A stretch of DNA of 26,375 nucleotides. Source: Chara braunii (Eukaryota; Streptophyta; Charophyceae; Charales; Characeae). The stretch is from contig BFEA01000660.1 of assembly GCA_003427395.1 (NCBI GenBank), positions 713,129 to 739,503 of the forward strand, given 5' to 3'. Positions within the stretch are counted from its first letter, which is position 1, and every line of letters starts with the position of its first letter. The position numbers and the translations under genes were made by a program. The notes under the pieces are model-generated. The model did no database searches. It worked only from the letters and a program-made list of their open reading frames with translations, and was not told the DNA's origin. Positions 1 to 10,040 of the stretch are shown in pieces.

Positions 1-44
1 TTTTTTTTTTTTTTTTTTTGTGTGTGTGTGGTGTTGTTTGAATC
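1..44. repeat. Poly-T and GT low-complexity end
   Basis: Nineteen T residues are followed by a short GT run and GT-rich sequence. The window therefore opens inside simple sequence, a common place for a short-read contig to break. The other end also has a long T run followed by GT-rich bases (26254-26300), but the two flanks are not identical. Confidence 0.9.
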
Positions 45-154
45 AGTAGCTATGACTGTGATGTTTGACACGGCTTCTTATTTGTTGATGCATGGATGAG
101 TGGCGTTTGGCCGCCTTTCAGTGAAATTCGTTCCAATTCATTCGATCTCGCGAC

Positions 155-257
155 CGTCTTCCCCCGAACACAATGCACCCTCATCACGGATCTATATAAG
201 CGATCTCTCCGCTTTGTTACAGTCATGATGAGGGTGCGTTGTGTTCGGGGGATGACG
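155..257. repeat. Foldback element with 32 bp inverted repeat arms
   Basis: The arm at 155-186 is the reverse complement of 226-257 with only two mismatches; both contain CCCCCGAACACAA in one orientation or the other. The 39-base spacer has an inner CGGA...TCCG pair and a TATATAAG stretch. Such a structure could be a miniature foldback transposon remnant or a strong RNA hairpin. No target-site duplication was recognised, so the mobile origin is only inferred. Confidence 0.8.
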
Positions 258-483
258 ATAGTCTTTCCCAGCTTGGTAAGTTTGCCCGACGTGTATTTGT
301 CAGCGGAACATGTAATTTTGTCCGACGTGTCTTTTGTCGTCATCATCGCTAATAGCGTAAAATGTCTGCGGTGGATGTGACACTTGCTGATCTTTCACTA
401 TCGCTTTCACTATCGCTTTCACTAATTGCTGATCGTGGATTTGACCTTCGCGTCGATGATTGTTGTTAGAGGATCGTTCACAG

Positions 484-960
484 CCGGGAGGGTCTTGAAA
501 CATGTATTTTTGCATCTATGTGAGGTACATTTGGTTTTGGGGGAAGGGTCTGAAGCAGGTGCGTTTACATGGTTTGACGATAACCGGGAGGGTCTTGAAA
601 CGTTTGCATTGATGTGAGGTGCAATTGCCTTCGTGTCCAAAGGTACATTTGGCTTAACGGGTAGGGTGTGAAGTAGGTACATTTACAAGGGGTTTGACGA
701 CAGCCGGGAGGGTCATGAATCAGGTCTTCGTGTCCAAAGGTACATTTGGCTTAAGGGGGAGGGTGTGAAGTAGGTACATTTAGATGGGGTTTGACGACAG
801 CCGGGAGGGTCATGAATATGAGGTGCAATGGCCTTCGTGTCCAGAGGTACATTTGGCTTAAGGGGGAGGGTCTGAAGTCGGTACATTTACATGGTTTGAC
901 GTTGCTGGAGTAGCGGCCGTAACCGGGAGGGCTTGAAGCAGGTGCTTCTGCATTGAGGTA
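484..960. repeat. Degenerate tandem repeat, about 100-120 bp unit
   Basis: The phrase CCGGGAGGGT recurs near 484, 584, 704 and 801, with a close variant (CCGGGAGGGC) near 923. Between copies the modules TTTGACGA, GGTACATTTGGCTTA and GGGTGTGAAGTAGGTACATTT return in the same order. Unit length varies because modules such as GAGGTGCAATTGCCTTCGTG are present or absent. Fainter copies of the modules continue to about 1100. Nothing in it looks coding. Confidence 0.85.
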
Positions 961-1422
961 AGGTGCATTCGCCTTTTTTTTGTGCCTAAAGTTCCTAGAG
1001 TAGAGGCCATAGCCATTGATGTAAGGTTCATTTTTTTGCCTGTGTATGTAAAGGTACATTTGCCTGGTGTTCATTTGACGGGGAGGGTCTGAAGTAAGGC
1101 ACAGAGTGCTTGGCTCTTGATGAATGTAGAGATATATTTCTGGTTTGGCTTATGGGATATTGATTCGTCATGTTCGTGGCGGTGATAGGGTGGCGTGGAG
1201 TGAAGTGGGTCATAAGCATTGCGTAGAGGGGTGAGCATAGGTAGGCGATGACGGGCAGAATCCCGCGGAAGGATCTTCGTCTTGCCCCGAGTAGGACGTA
1301 CGGTCATTGTCGCTGTATCTAGACTGAATGTTGACTCAAATACGTGTCGAAAGACTTTCTGTTGTCTTCGGGGGAAGATGGTAGTTGTGCTGTGGTGCGG
1401 ATACACTGCGCTCGGCTTGGTC
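961..1422. other. Intergenic or intronic, fading repeat copies
   Basis: Weak relics of the upstream tandem repeat (AAGGTACATTTGCC, GGGGAGGGTCTGAAGTA) are visible to about 1100. Beyond that I see unique sequence with no gene, RNA gene or clear splice pair. Confidence 0.5.
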
Positions 1423-1518
1423 GCGCAGCGCCCCGCGCAGTCCGCGGCTTCTTTCGTGCAGCGCCCCCGCGTAGTGGCGCAGTTCGCGGCTTATTTGCGC
1501 GGGGGCCCCGCATAGTGG
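1423..1518. repeat. GC-rich 42 bp tandem duplication
   Basis: The segment beginning GCGCAGTCCGCGGCTT at 1435 returns as GCGCAGTTCGCGGCTT at 1477, giving a 42 bp period. The block is very rich in G, C and CpG (GCGCAG, CCGCGG, CCCCGCG), unlike its T-rich surroundings. Because 42 is a multiple of three, all six frames give a 14-residue repeat rich in Ala, Arg, Gly and Pro. That is a by-product of the period, not evidence of a protein. Confidence 0.8.
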
Positions 1519-1648
1519 CCTGCACTGAATGTGTTGCTCTTTGCAGTGATGAGAAAGATGTTGCACTCGTGGGTATCTGAAAGCCGTAAATTCCTCGTTT
1601 ATGGTAGTGGGTGCGCATCGGTTATGATGTCGTTGTTTTCTTGAGGGA

Positions 1649-1686
1649 ATGACATCTATCTATCTATATATCTATCGATTTATCTT
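1649..1686. repeat. TATC microsatellite
   Basis: The run is made of TATC/TATA tetranucleotides with a few interruptions. Confidence 0.85.
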
Positions 1687-2289
1687 TATGTAGATCTCTT
1701 CCGGTCTTGATTGATTTATTGATCGTCGAATTCCAGGCCCTGGAGCTCATCTGTCGCCGATTTGCTGTAGTTGGAGTGGTCTCTGAGTTGTCAATGTCCC
1801 TTGCTCCATTACTCTTAAAATCTGCAGACTGAGAATAATTCTTCCAATAGAACATGGAAAGGCACACCGCCATATGTTTCGTCTGTTGTGCATGTGGAGA
1901 GTAGTGACGTCCAATCGCTCCAAATCTATCAGTAAGTCGTCTCAGCAGATTTGGCTCGAGAAGTCACAAGGAATGACGTTGAATTGGTAGCTTGTGGGCC
2001 TCGATCCACTACACAGCACTCGACGTGCATTTGGGCGCTTTCTGGACCTGATGCATTCAAAACGTTGGACTCGTCCTAATGCACTTGCTCCAGAAATCGT
2101 CCAGTGGCCTGGAAGTTGATGTGAATACAAGACGATGACAGCGCGATTCTTCTTTAGGGGAAAGACGGCATCTGCAACGTGTTTGTGTGAGGCTGTCGTG
2201 TCCTGTGTCTCTGGTTTGATTGTATGGACGCTGTGGAGCAGTTGCAGGCAGCGGGTTGGCAAACATGTGCGGACGCAAACATGTGAAAA
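1687..2289. other. Unassigned, no gene seen
   Basis: Base composition here is closer to balanced than in the rest of the window. The 136-residue minus-strand open frame starting at 2352 and its overlapping shadows show no recognisable motif and run into the repeat mosaic. I see no credible exon pair or RNA gene. Confidence 0.4.
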
Positions 2290-3130
2290 ATCCCTGTACG
2301 TTAACACGCATATAACGTTTACTCTCTCCCTCGTCAGCGCGGGCACAGGCAACCGAAAAACAATTATGTCAGCGCGGGCATTGGCAGTCGCACAATCTTA
2401 ATTATTTAGCAATTACGCCAGCGCGGGCAGAAGGATATAACATTGGCAGTCCGAACGGCAACCGCAAAAACATATCAGATGCCAATAATTGCCGCCGCAA
2501 TGTTATTTAGCAATTACGCCAGCGCGGGCAACGGCAACCGCAAAAAGGATATAACAACGGCAACCGCAAAAACATGTGAAAAATACATTTTCAACGGCCA
2601 CAGCCGCGGGAAAAAAAGACAATTATGTCAGCGCGGGCATTGGCAGTCCGAACTCAATTTACTCTCTCCCTCATCAGTGCTGGCGTGGTATCACGACCGC
2701 GTTGGATGCAAATAAATAAGCATATCGGTTATTTAGCACTAAAATTTTAAAAGTGGGCATTGGCAGTGTGAACGCAATTATCATTGGCGGTGCGTCTACA
2801 CTCTCTTTGGATGGTCAATGATCTCTCGCACAATCTTAAATGTAGCTGACCGCTCTTTACGTACATGCACCTGACCGCAATTATGTCGTCGTGTTGACTA
2901 TAACATTTGTTCTCTCCCTCGTCAGTGCTGGCGTGGTATCACGACCGCGTTGGATGCATATATGTAAGCATATCGGTTATTTAGCACTAAATTTTAAACG
3001 TGGGCATTGGCAGTCTGAACGCGATTATCATTGGCGGTGCGTCTACAGTCTCTCTCGTCAGGTCGGGCATTGGCAGTGTGAACGCAACTTATCATTGAAT
3101 GAAGTTCTTTGGATGGTCAATGACCTCTCG
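2290..3130. repeat. Mosaic cluster of shuffled short repeat modules
   Basis: The core GGGCATTGGCAGT, usually followed by GAAC, occurs at about 2374, 2634, 2756, 3003 and 3066. Shortened or split forms lie near 2335, 2420 and 2521. A second module, CGGCAACCGCAAAAA, recurs around 2457-2570. A third, TTAGCAATTACGCCAGCG, occurs at about 2406 and 2506. A longer block is duplicated directly: 2660-2855 matches 2908-3130 with a 248 bp offset (CAGTGCTGGCGTGGTATCAC, then GCATATCGGTTATTTAGCAC). The second copy carries an extra insertion around 3050-3100. The order of modules differs between copies, so this is rearranged rather than simple tandem sequence. Confidence 0.85.
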
Positions 3131-4277
3131 TGGTGTTGTTTATTGTTTCATGCTTGTAGGAACAACGCGGGGCTACGGGCAGGAGGGGATGCGAGCGGAG
3201 GAGCGTGATGGTCCTTCAGCGCATCAGGAAAGTTATGTACAACTGTCTACCTCTCTCTCCCTCCTTTTTTGTTCTCTTGTTCCGTAAGACGTTGACGCCT
3301 TTGTTTTGTTGTTCCGTGAGACGTTGACGGATGTTCATGCCCAATCGATTACAAGGCCTTGCCGCACCAATCACCAAACGTGCAAAATGAGACTGAATCT
3401 CCTGCAAGGACAGGGAACAGGGAAAGATACACTGCCGTATTTAGTCTGTTGTGCAATTGCTGAGTATGTGCGGCGAGGCCCGTAGTCCCTCGCTGCACTG
3501 CATGACATACCAAATGTTTTAGGACTCACGGTTTCTCAGTACGTTCAAAATGCTCGATCATGAGAAATGTCAGTCCTTGTACCTGTCCAGTGTTAAGTAG
3601 TCGAGTGGGGCCTGGCCTGCGCAGGTTTTCATGCTGATTTGTTTTTTAATTAATATGATTTTATTATCATTTTTTAATATTTTTATTTTATCCTGAATTC
3701 TTTTTTTGTGGCCCGACTGGTCTTTTGTTTGTTTTCCCCCGGTTCCGGAGGTTCCAGCCTTTCCTCTTTCGCAGGCTGTTTGTGAAGATGCGAAATGTGG
3801 TTGATCGTTTCTCCCACTGTAAGAAACGTTATTTCTTTATAAAGTTTATAAAGTTTTTGTGTATTTTTTTTTTTTTTCCCAGTCTGAGGATACTTTATGG
3901 CGAAACCGAGGATCTTCTCTGCAACGTCAATTGATATATGTGACTTGGTATTTCATTTATCTATTTCTCCCCTTACTGGACCCGTCCTGTTTTCTCTTCT
4001 GATTAGCGAAAATATGCTCAACGGAAATTAGCTTTCTTTCTTATATGTGAGAGGTATTGCGGGACTTCATCTAATTTTAACCATGGCCAGATGTAGGAAT
4101 GGTAGAGTGAGTGTTTAGAGTGCTGAATTGTACTTTGAGTTCTTGTTGGTGTTTTCCAGTTCAATTTGTTTGGGTGTTTACTTCGTGTGAGGAGCTTTGT
4201 GAGAAAGTTTCTTTTCTGTGGCAACTCGTGAACTGCTGTGTGATGGCGGTATTGTCATGTATTTTGTGTGCTGAATT
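3131..4277. other. T-rich unique DNA, no gene seen
   Basis: The stretch contains long T and AT runs (3640-3710, 3860-3880) and pyrimidine tracts typical of introns. Short open frames such as 3725-3934 are low-complexity Phe-rich translations of these tracts. Bases 4233-4269 reappear exactly at the artefactual right end of the window. Confidence 0.5.
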
Positions 4278-4484
4278 GATCATGGCTTGAAACCATTAAT
4301 CCTTATCCGGCGCCAGGTCGCGTTTGGTACTAAGCCGTGGAGGGATGGATCATGGCTTGAAACCAGTAATCCTTATCCGGCGCCAGGTCGCGTTTGGTAC
4401 TAAGCCGTGGAGGGATGGATCATGGCTTGAAACCAGTAATCCTTATCCGGCGCCAGGTCGCGTTTGGTACTAAGCCGTGGAGGG
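4278..4484. repeat. Tandem array, 3 x 70 bp
   Basis: Three nearly identical units begin with GATCATGGCTTGAAACCA at 4278, 4348 and 4418. They contain CCGGCGCCAGGTCGCG and end at TAAGCCGTGGAGGG. The only clear difference is ATTAAT against AGTAAT in the first unit. Such identity points to a recent duplication; short reads cannot fix the true copy number. Confidence 0.95.
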
Positions 4485-4675
4485 TTGTCTGTCTCCGATG
4501 CGTACATCGGTGAATCTGCTGAACGTATCTCATCAGTACTATACGTGGTTAAGTCTGAAAGGAGACTGCGTGTGACGAGTACACGTATCTTTTCACGTTT
4601 TCCTGTTTCGCTTCCCTCTTGGACATCTATATATAATTTCCGTGCGTCCCCCCTCCTGTCCCTCTTAATTTAGGC

Positions 4676-4733
4676 GCTCCCCCTCCCCCTCCCTCTCCCC
4701 CGCCCCCCCTCCCCGGCCCTCCCGCCCTTCCCC
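4676..4733 (-). other. C-rich tract, G-quadruplex potential on minus strand
   Basis: The + strand has consecutive runs of four to seven C residues separated by one or two bases. The minus strand therefore has many G runs with very short loops, the classical G-quadruplex pattern. It lies in a polypyrimidine context, so it could also simply be an intron tract. Confidence 0.7.
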
Positions 4734-5276
4734 GTGTAATTCGTCAGCCTGACCTTAGGAGGGGCATGACTGACAGATGACGGACTTGCAGAAGACGAAT
4801 GGAAACAGACGAACGGTTTTGCTATTGTTGTTGATAAGGAGACGATTGTACGATGTGAATAACTGAAGCAGCCGTGACCCTTGTCTGTGGCTGTCCTCTG
4901 CCCTACTTTTGCTCGGACGCTTGCGATGGTTGGCTGAATGAGCACGCTAACAATGTTTGGTTTGATGTGGAAACGCTTGCATTGACAAGATGAAGACATG
5001 GTTGGCTGAATAAAGCAGGCTTACAACGTCTGGCTTTAATGTGGCAATGCTTGTGTTGACAAGATTTACGTTCTAATCTCACAGAGTCGACTCAGCCCTC
5101 ATGTGTGTTATGCATGTTTAATGTCTTGTGTCGTCGGGGGTCTCTCTCTCTCTCTCGCACACATGCACATATACACAGATTTCACTAAGACCTCAAATGA
5201 ATTATACAGCTTTCATGTCTGTTGGACTGAGGTTGGTGGTCATTGGCATAGATCAGGTCATCGTGACTGTCAAACG

Positions 5277-5798
5277 GTCTTCAGCTGCGTTTTCCTGTCA
5301 AACAGTCTTTCCTGTCAAACGGTATTGATTTTGAGCTGCTTGTATTGATTTTGAGCTGCGTTTTCCTGTCAAACGGTATTGATTTTGAACTGCGCGTATT
5401 GATTTTTGAGCTGCGTTTTCCTGTCAAAAAGTCTTTCCTGTTTGAATAGCTTTGCAGCTTTGCTGGGATTGTGAAAGAAACTCTTGAGGTTTCTGTCTTT
5501 CTGCTTGATTGTTTGAGACTTTCCCCGTCGACTGTTTGTCTTCAGCTGTGTTTTCCTGTCAAACAGTCTTTCCTGTCAAACGCTATTGATTTTGAGCTGG
5601 TTGTATTGATTTTGAGCTGCGTTTTCCTGTCAAACGGTGTTGATTTTGAACTGCTCGTATTGATTTTTGAGCTGCGTTTTCCTGTCAAACAGTCTTTCCT
5701 GTTTGAACAGCTTTGCAGCTTTGCTGGGATTGTGAAAGAAACTCTTGAGGTTTCTGTCTTTCTGCTTGATTGTTTGAGACTTTCCCCGTCGACTGTTT
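5277..5798. repeat. 261 bp direct duplication with internal sub-repeats
   Basis: Bases 5277-5537 and 5538-5798 are near-identical. Both copies run from GTCTTCAGCTG to GACTTTCCCCGTCGACTGTT. Each copy is itself built of TTTTCCTGTCAAACGGT and TATTGATTTTGAGCTGC sub-repeats. The period is a multiple of three, so the same short peptides recur in every frame, and the open frames here are products of the duplication. Confidence 0.93.
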
Positions 5799-7115
5799 GT
5801 CCTCTCCGAAGAAAAGGAGACAAATGATTTCTTAGTGTTCTATTGCCATGGACCTGCCCTGACGATGAGCTGGATTGTGCGGGGCCATGGGTTTGGTAGT
5901 ATTTGCCAGGAATTATACACATCATTCAGAACGTTCTTTAATTTTTAGTTTTTTCCCCCCTCCATACTTATAAATTACAAACAGCACCCTCCATTGGGAA
6001 GTGGGGAACCATTCCGTTTCTCATTGTTGGGAAGCAAGATGACAGAAGCATCGGGTTGTTTAATACAGGAAAAGGAGGAGATGACCGTTGTGCGCTTTGT
6101 CACTCTATTCAAGAGGTATAGTGATAAGAGGGAACTTCGTAAAGAATTCGGTTCCACTCTTCTGGGGTGCCTTTTTATGCAGCAAGCAAGTCTCTCTGTT
6201 AGAATTTTTGATTGCATATGTCTGGGGTTTGGAATTCTTTTGATGGTGGGTAAGCCACATGTTTCTATCTTTTCTTGAAATGAGTGGACGAGGCGTTCGT
6301 TTTGCGGTATCGTGGCCAATGTGCGGTGTGTTGATAATGCTGTTTTCTTCAAATGACTGAATGAGGTTTCCGCTTGGCGGTATTATGGTGAATACACGTT
6401 GGGGTATTATGGCTAATTCACGTCTCCAACGTGTCTTCCCTTAATCATTCCGTTTTGTGTAGGAGAAACGGATCATTATTGTGATGGTTCACTTCAATGT
6501 GGGTTGGTCCCTTGTGCAGACGGGAAGGACGTTTCTGGCTTGTAGTGGAGTCGGAATTTGGTTGAAGATTATACATGTTTTACACCATGAAAATAGTGTG
6601 CACAGGAATTGTAGTGGTTGAGAGCCTGCCGAGACATGTATTTCTGTGGTGCTGATTGCAATAAAATTGTGGTCTCACATGTACTATTTTTAGATGTCCT
6701 TTCTTTGCTGACATGTATGGTTCTTAGACGTCCTGCTGCTCGGTGCTTTCGAATTTTCCTTGTCATCTAGGGATGGGAAGTCTCCTTGTGGCAGCCAACA
6801 GGGATAGGTAAGGGCTGATTGGCTTGTCTTGTAAGGCGTGACTGTGTTGATTCTCCAGACTGACTGACGCCCGGTAAGCGCTGATGGGTTAGCTAGGTGG
6901 GACCGCTGCTTATGGGGTAATACGGGCCTTTTGAGCGGGAAGGTGTGCATGAAGTAGGGATCATTCGTATCTTTATCTTCGGAACTTCATTTGTTACCTG
7001 TAAGCCCCATATTTTTTTTGTTTTTTTTTGTTTTTTTTGCTAAGAAGCCCCGTGTTTTCACTAGTGAGTGATGGAGACAATCGGAAGGGGCGAGTATGGT
7101 TAATAAATAGTCGTA
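5799..7115. other. Mostly unassigned; one weak open stretch
   Basis: The + frame 5994-6278 (94 codons) has a mixed, non-repetitive composition and a possible donor AGAG|GTATAG at about 6114. It has no convincing acceptor and no family I recognise, so I do not call it a gene. The rest is T- and G-rich intron-like DNA with T runs at 7011-7038. Confidence 0.35.
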
Positions 7116-7171
7116 GTAAATTGTCAATTGCTCGAGTTCAAATGTAAATTGTCAATTGCTCGAGTTCAAAT
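7116..7171. repeat. 28 bp perfect tandem duplication
   Basis: The unit beginning GTAAATTGTCAATTGCTCGA occupies 7116-7143 and is repeated exactly at 7144-7171. The perfect identity suggests a recent slippage or small duplication. Confidence 0.97.
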
Positions 7172-7279
7172 GCCAGAGACATTTATGCCGAGGGATATGA
7201 ATGTCCTGTCTGTCTGTTTCGTACCTGCCATTGGCCGTGTGGTACGTATCTCTGACTATTGACTATTGATGTTTTTTTT

Positions 7280-7480
7280 TTTTTTTTGCAAAACAGGACC
7301 TTATGGTCCTGGCTCCATATCCATTCTGGTAATACAACCGGCAAGTCATGGTAATACAACCGGCATTGACGTTTTTAATTTGTTTTTGCAAAACAGGACC
7401 TTACGGTCCTGCATCAGTCCGGATCCTTTACCACCGGCAAGTCATGGTAATACAACAACATACTACGTATCTGACTATTC
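7280..7480. repeat. 100 bp duplication carrying a short hairpin
   Basis: TTTTTGCAAAACAGGACCTTA occurs in both copies with an exact 100-base offset. Each copy contains the hairpin CAGGACC-TTAT or TTAC-GGTCCTG (7294-7311 and 7394-7411). The downstream phrase CCGGCAAGTCATGGTAATAC also recurs. TACGTATCT...GACTATT flanks the block on both sides (about 7244 and 7466), which suggests that a bounded unit was duplicated. Confidence 0.85.
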
Positions 7481-7860
7481 ATTAAACAGGTCGTGAGCTC
7501 GATTTCTGCTGCATTGATGAATGCCAGGAGCTATGCCACTTAAAAACGAGGGAATGTTGCAGATCGTAAATCCTGTGCCAGAGCGTAAGTCATCATTTGC
7601 TATTTTTGTGCGTCTTCTCTCCAGTGTGAGATGCAGTTAGCATGATGTTTGCCAATCATGGTCAAATTCATGTTCAGGTCAGTCCTGAATGGGTTGAGTG
7701 CCCCTGGATTTGTAGTGCAGCTGTTGACCGTTCCTCGATTTGTATCTCAGCTCAGAATTTTCTTCGCACCCTCTGTATACATCCAGAAGTGGCATGACGG
7801 ACAGGTTTCCAATGTTTTTGAATTAGATAAAGATGTGTTTGAAAGCTTTTAATTGTTGTG

Positions 7861-7926
7861 CCCTCCTTCCCCCCCCCTGGCAACCCCCCCAAAACAAACT
7901 CCCCTCCCCTCTGCCACCCTCCCCCC
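7861..7926 (-). other. C-rich tract, G-quadruplex potential on minus strand
   Basis: Runs of four to nine C residues alternate with short A-, T- or G-containing spacers. The minus strand accordingly has several G runs. Confidence 0.65.
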
Positions 7927-8197
7927 CAAACCAAAACCAAAGAAGAGTCTTGGTGGTACTGGTTTCTGACGTTGTCGAGTATTTCCTTTGAGATGATTGG
8001 ATTTGATGAAGATAAGTAATGTGCATAAATTTTATAGAATATAACGTCCTGTGGTCTTACTACTAATTCAGGAAACGAGGATATGCGGAATATCCTTGGT
8101 CTGAAGTGTGTCTTCTGGACGCAACGAAAGGGGTATTGCGTGAAGGCAGCCTGGGCTGGTCTACGTGTCATAGCCTTCCGACGCTTCTGTCATTTGA

Positions 8198-8271
8198 CTT
8201 CCCATCTTCTGGTTGGTTTTAACTGCGCACGAACCTTCCCATCTTCTGATTGGTTTCCAACTTCACACGAA
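8198..8271. repeat. 37 bp imperfect tandem duplication
   Basis: CTTCCCATCTTCTGGTTGGT at 8198 returns at 8235 with one G to A change. The following AACTGCGCACGAACC and AACTTCACACGAACT also correspond. Confidence 0.9.
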
Positions 8272-9051
8272 CTTTGCGGTTTCATTTTAACTTTTATGTG
8301 TTTGGGGATTGTGGAACGATTAGCTGGTTGCAATTATTGCCCTTCGGTGATATTCGTTTGCTAGGGAATAGAGTCTGGGTGGTTGTAATCAGGGAAGATG
8401 AGTAATGCAAGTTTTTGAGTGCTTTTGGTTGGGGGTTTGACGCAGAGATGTTTATGTGAAGGTTGCCTTGGCTGGCATAATGCTAGCCTGCTTTCTTTTC
8501 TTCTGGTTTGTCCTTACTGACTTGGCAATTTTAGTTTTGTTGACATCATTTCGCGAAGTTCGTTTGCGTGAGTATAGTGGCAATTGCTGGCTTTTCGTTG
8601 TACAGTGGGCATGCAGCAATTTGTGGTCTACTGACTTGCGAGTGTTGGTCTATCTATGAGGGTCGAATGAATATACTAGAAATAGGTAGGATTGCCGTGA
8701 ACTGCTTGTCCACTTTTGCGTGGTTTGTCTGTCAGACCGTTGCAAATGTTTTGCTAGGGGGATACACGTTTGGTTCAGAGTGGATGTTGATTTCTCAAGC
8801 CAGGGAGTCTTTTTTAAGGTTTTCTCTCGATGAAGAATGTTGGGAAAGATGTTCAATTTTCCCAAGGGGAACGACGTGCACGCAGTTCTGTCAAGCAGTG
8901 TGCTAGCTGAGGCAGTGGCGACACTGGCGAGGTACATCCGGGCAAGGTTGTCTGTGACGTTGAAATGGTTTGGACATTGATGTGTGCTCTCCGGCGCCCT
9001 GCACTTCTTTAAAGAAATTAAACCGAATTTTTGCTGGGCCCTGCTCTTCAG
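8272..9051. other. Intron-like DNA, no recognised gene
   Basis: The + frame 8568-8906 is open for 112 codons but matches no family I know and has no clear splice boundaries. T- and G-rich composition fits intron on a + sense transcript. Confidence 0.35.
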
Positions 9052-9126
9052 TAGGTGCCTTAAGGAAGGTGCTATCTGTTGTCTTTCGGTGAGGAGAGAT
9101 GCCCTCGTTCAGCAGTCTGTTTTCAG
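9052..9126 (+). CDS. Candidate internal exon, unidentified protein
   Basis: A pyrimidine-rich acceptor (CCCTGCTCTTCAG ending at 9051) and a consensus donor (CAG|GTGAGT at 9127) bracket 75 bases. One frame is fully open. It starts after one base and ends with two spare bases, and reads RCLKEGAICCLSVRRDALVQ followed by QSVF. The case rests only on splice signals plus an open frame. A 75-base frame is often open by chance, and no homologue is recognised. The phase does not join directly to the next candidate at 11539. Confidence 0.3.
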
Positions 9127-9297
9127 GTGAGTCTCCATTTGCACCCACACGTGGTGTTAGGGCACGTTCTAAAATTTTCATCTCTTTGGTTCGCATGTGG
9201 ATTTCTAGGCTGTCTTTTTTTATTTTGATAGTGGATTTTCTCTTTTTTTGTTTCATTATGTAAAGTCACTGATGTGATTTTGAGTTTCTATCATGGC
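9127..9297. other. Unassigned, intron-like
   Basis: Short T-rich sequence following the donor at 9127. No gene is seen. Confidence 0.4.
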
Positions 9298-9420
9298 TAT
9301 GGTCCGGACGTCTGGACCGCTGTCCGGATTTGGTCCGGATAGTCCAGCTGTCCGGTCTGGAAGGTCCGGATCTACCAATTTCAAAGAGGGGGGGGGGGAA
9401 GAGGGTCCAGGACCCCCTTC
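9298..9420. repeat. TCCGGA/TCTGGA cluster with palindrome and G/C runs
   Basis: Variants of GGTCCGGAC, CTGGACC and TCCGGA occur repeatedly between 9300 and 9374. A run of ten G residues follows near 9388, and then a GGGTCCAGGACCC palindrome. The core motif is shared with the 34 bp satellite 650 bases downstream, so the two are probably related. Confidence 0.75.
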
Positions 9421-9654
9421 CCCACAGAGCAGCTTAGCCCCCAAACTTGTTTTTTGGGTGTTTCAGGCCCCTCTTTTGTTTTTTTTGGTCTGGACGTGGG
9501 CTAACGGGAGGGGGGAGGGCTTTGTTTTTTCAGTGTATTACGGTTATAACAGACTATTAACAGTACCATACCCCTTCAGTACAGAGTATTACAGACTCAT
9601 TTACGGAGTACAGACTTCAGGTAGTTCAACTTAGATGAACGTCGTTCACACTCC

Positions 9655-9900
9655 AACGACAGACCTGCATCTGTATAACTGTTGACTCGCATCTGTATAA
9701 CTGTTGACCTGCACTCTGAATAACGGAGGCCTGTAAGTATAATACTTGATAATGTGTACGTACACTTGTACGTGGTCACACATACAAGTACCTACTCCTG
9801 TAAGTCCACAAACAAGTACGCACTCCTGTACGTGGTTAGATTAATAATATGTATAGTGTAGCACCACAGACAAGTACGTACTCCTGTACGTTGTTTTACA
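9655..9900. repeat. Short tandem repeats of GCATCTGTATAACTGTTGAC and ACAAGTACGTACTCCTGTAC types
   Basis: GCATCTGTATAACTGTTGAC is present twice between about 9667 and 9708, and a diverged third copy (GCACTCTGAATAACGG) follows. ACAAGTAC-[G/C]-[T/C]ACTCCTGTA recurs near 9784, 9812 and 9871. The GTAC-rich units are partly self-complementary (ACTTGTACGT against ACAAGTAC). Confidence 0.8.
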
Positions 9901-10040
9901 TGCATGGGAATACATACTCTTTTTTTCAATTGTTGCCAAATGAAACTTTATATAAGTTTCGTCCTCTTTTTTGCAATGGTTAATAAATGAAACGTTTTTG
10001 CAGTCTCTGATTTTTAACTCTTTAAGATTTCTTTTTTCAA

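Noticed and set aside
2290-3130. Possible CRISPR array
   Set aside because: Repeats are of variable length and order with repeated spacers; there are no regular unique spacers and no cas-like genes.
5471-5827. 118-codon + strand open frame
   Set aside because: It is a translation of the 261 bp duplication and its sub-repeats.
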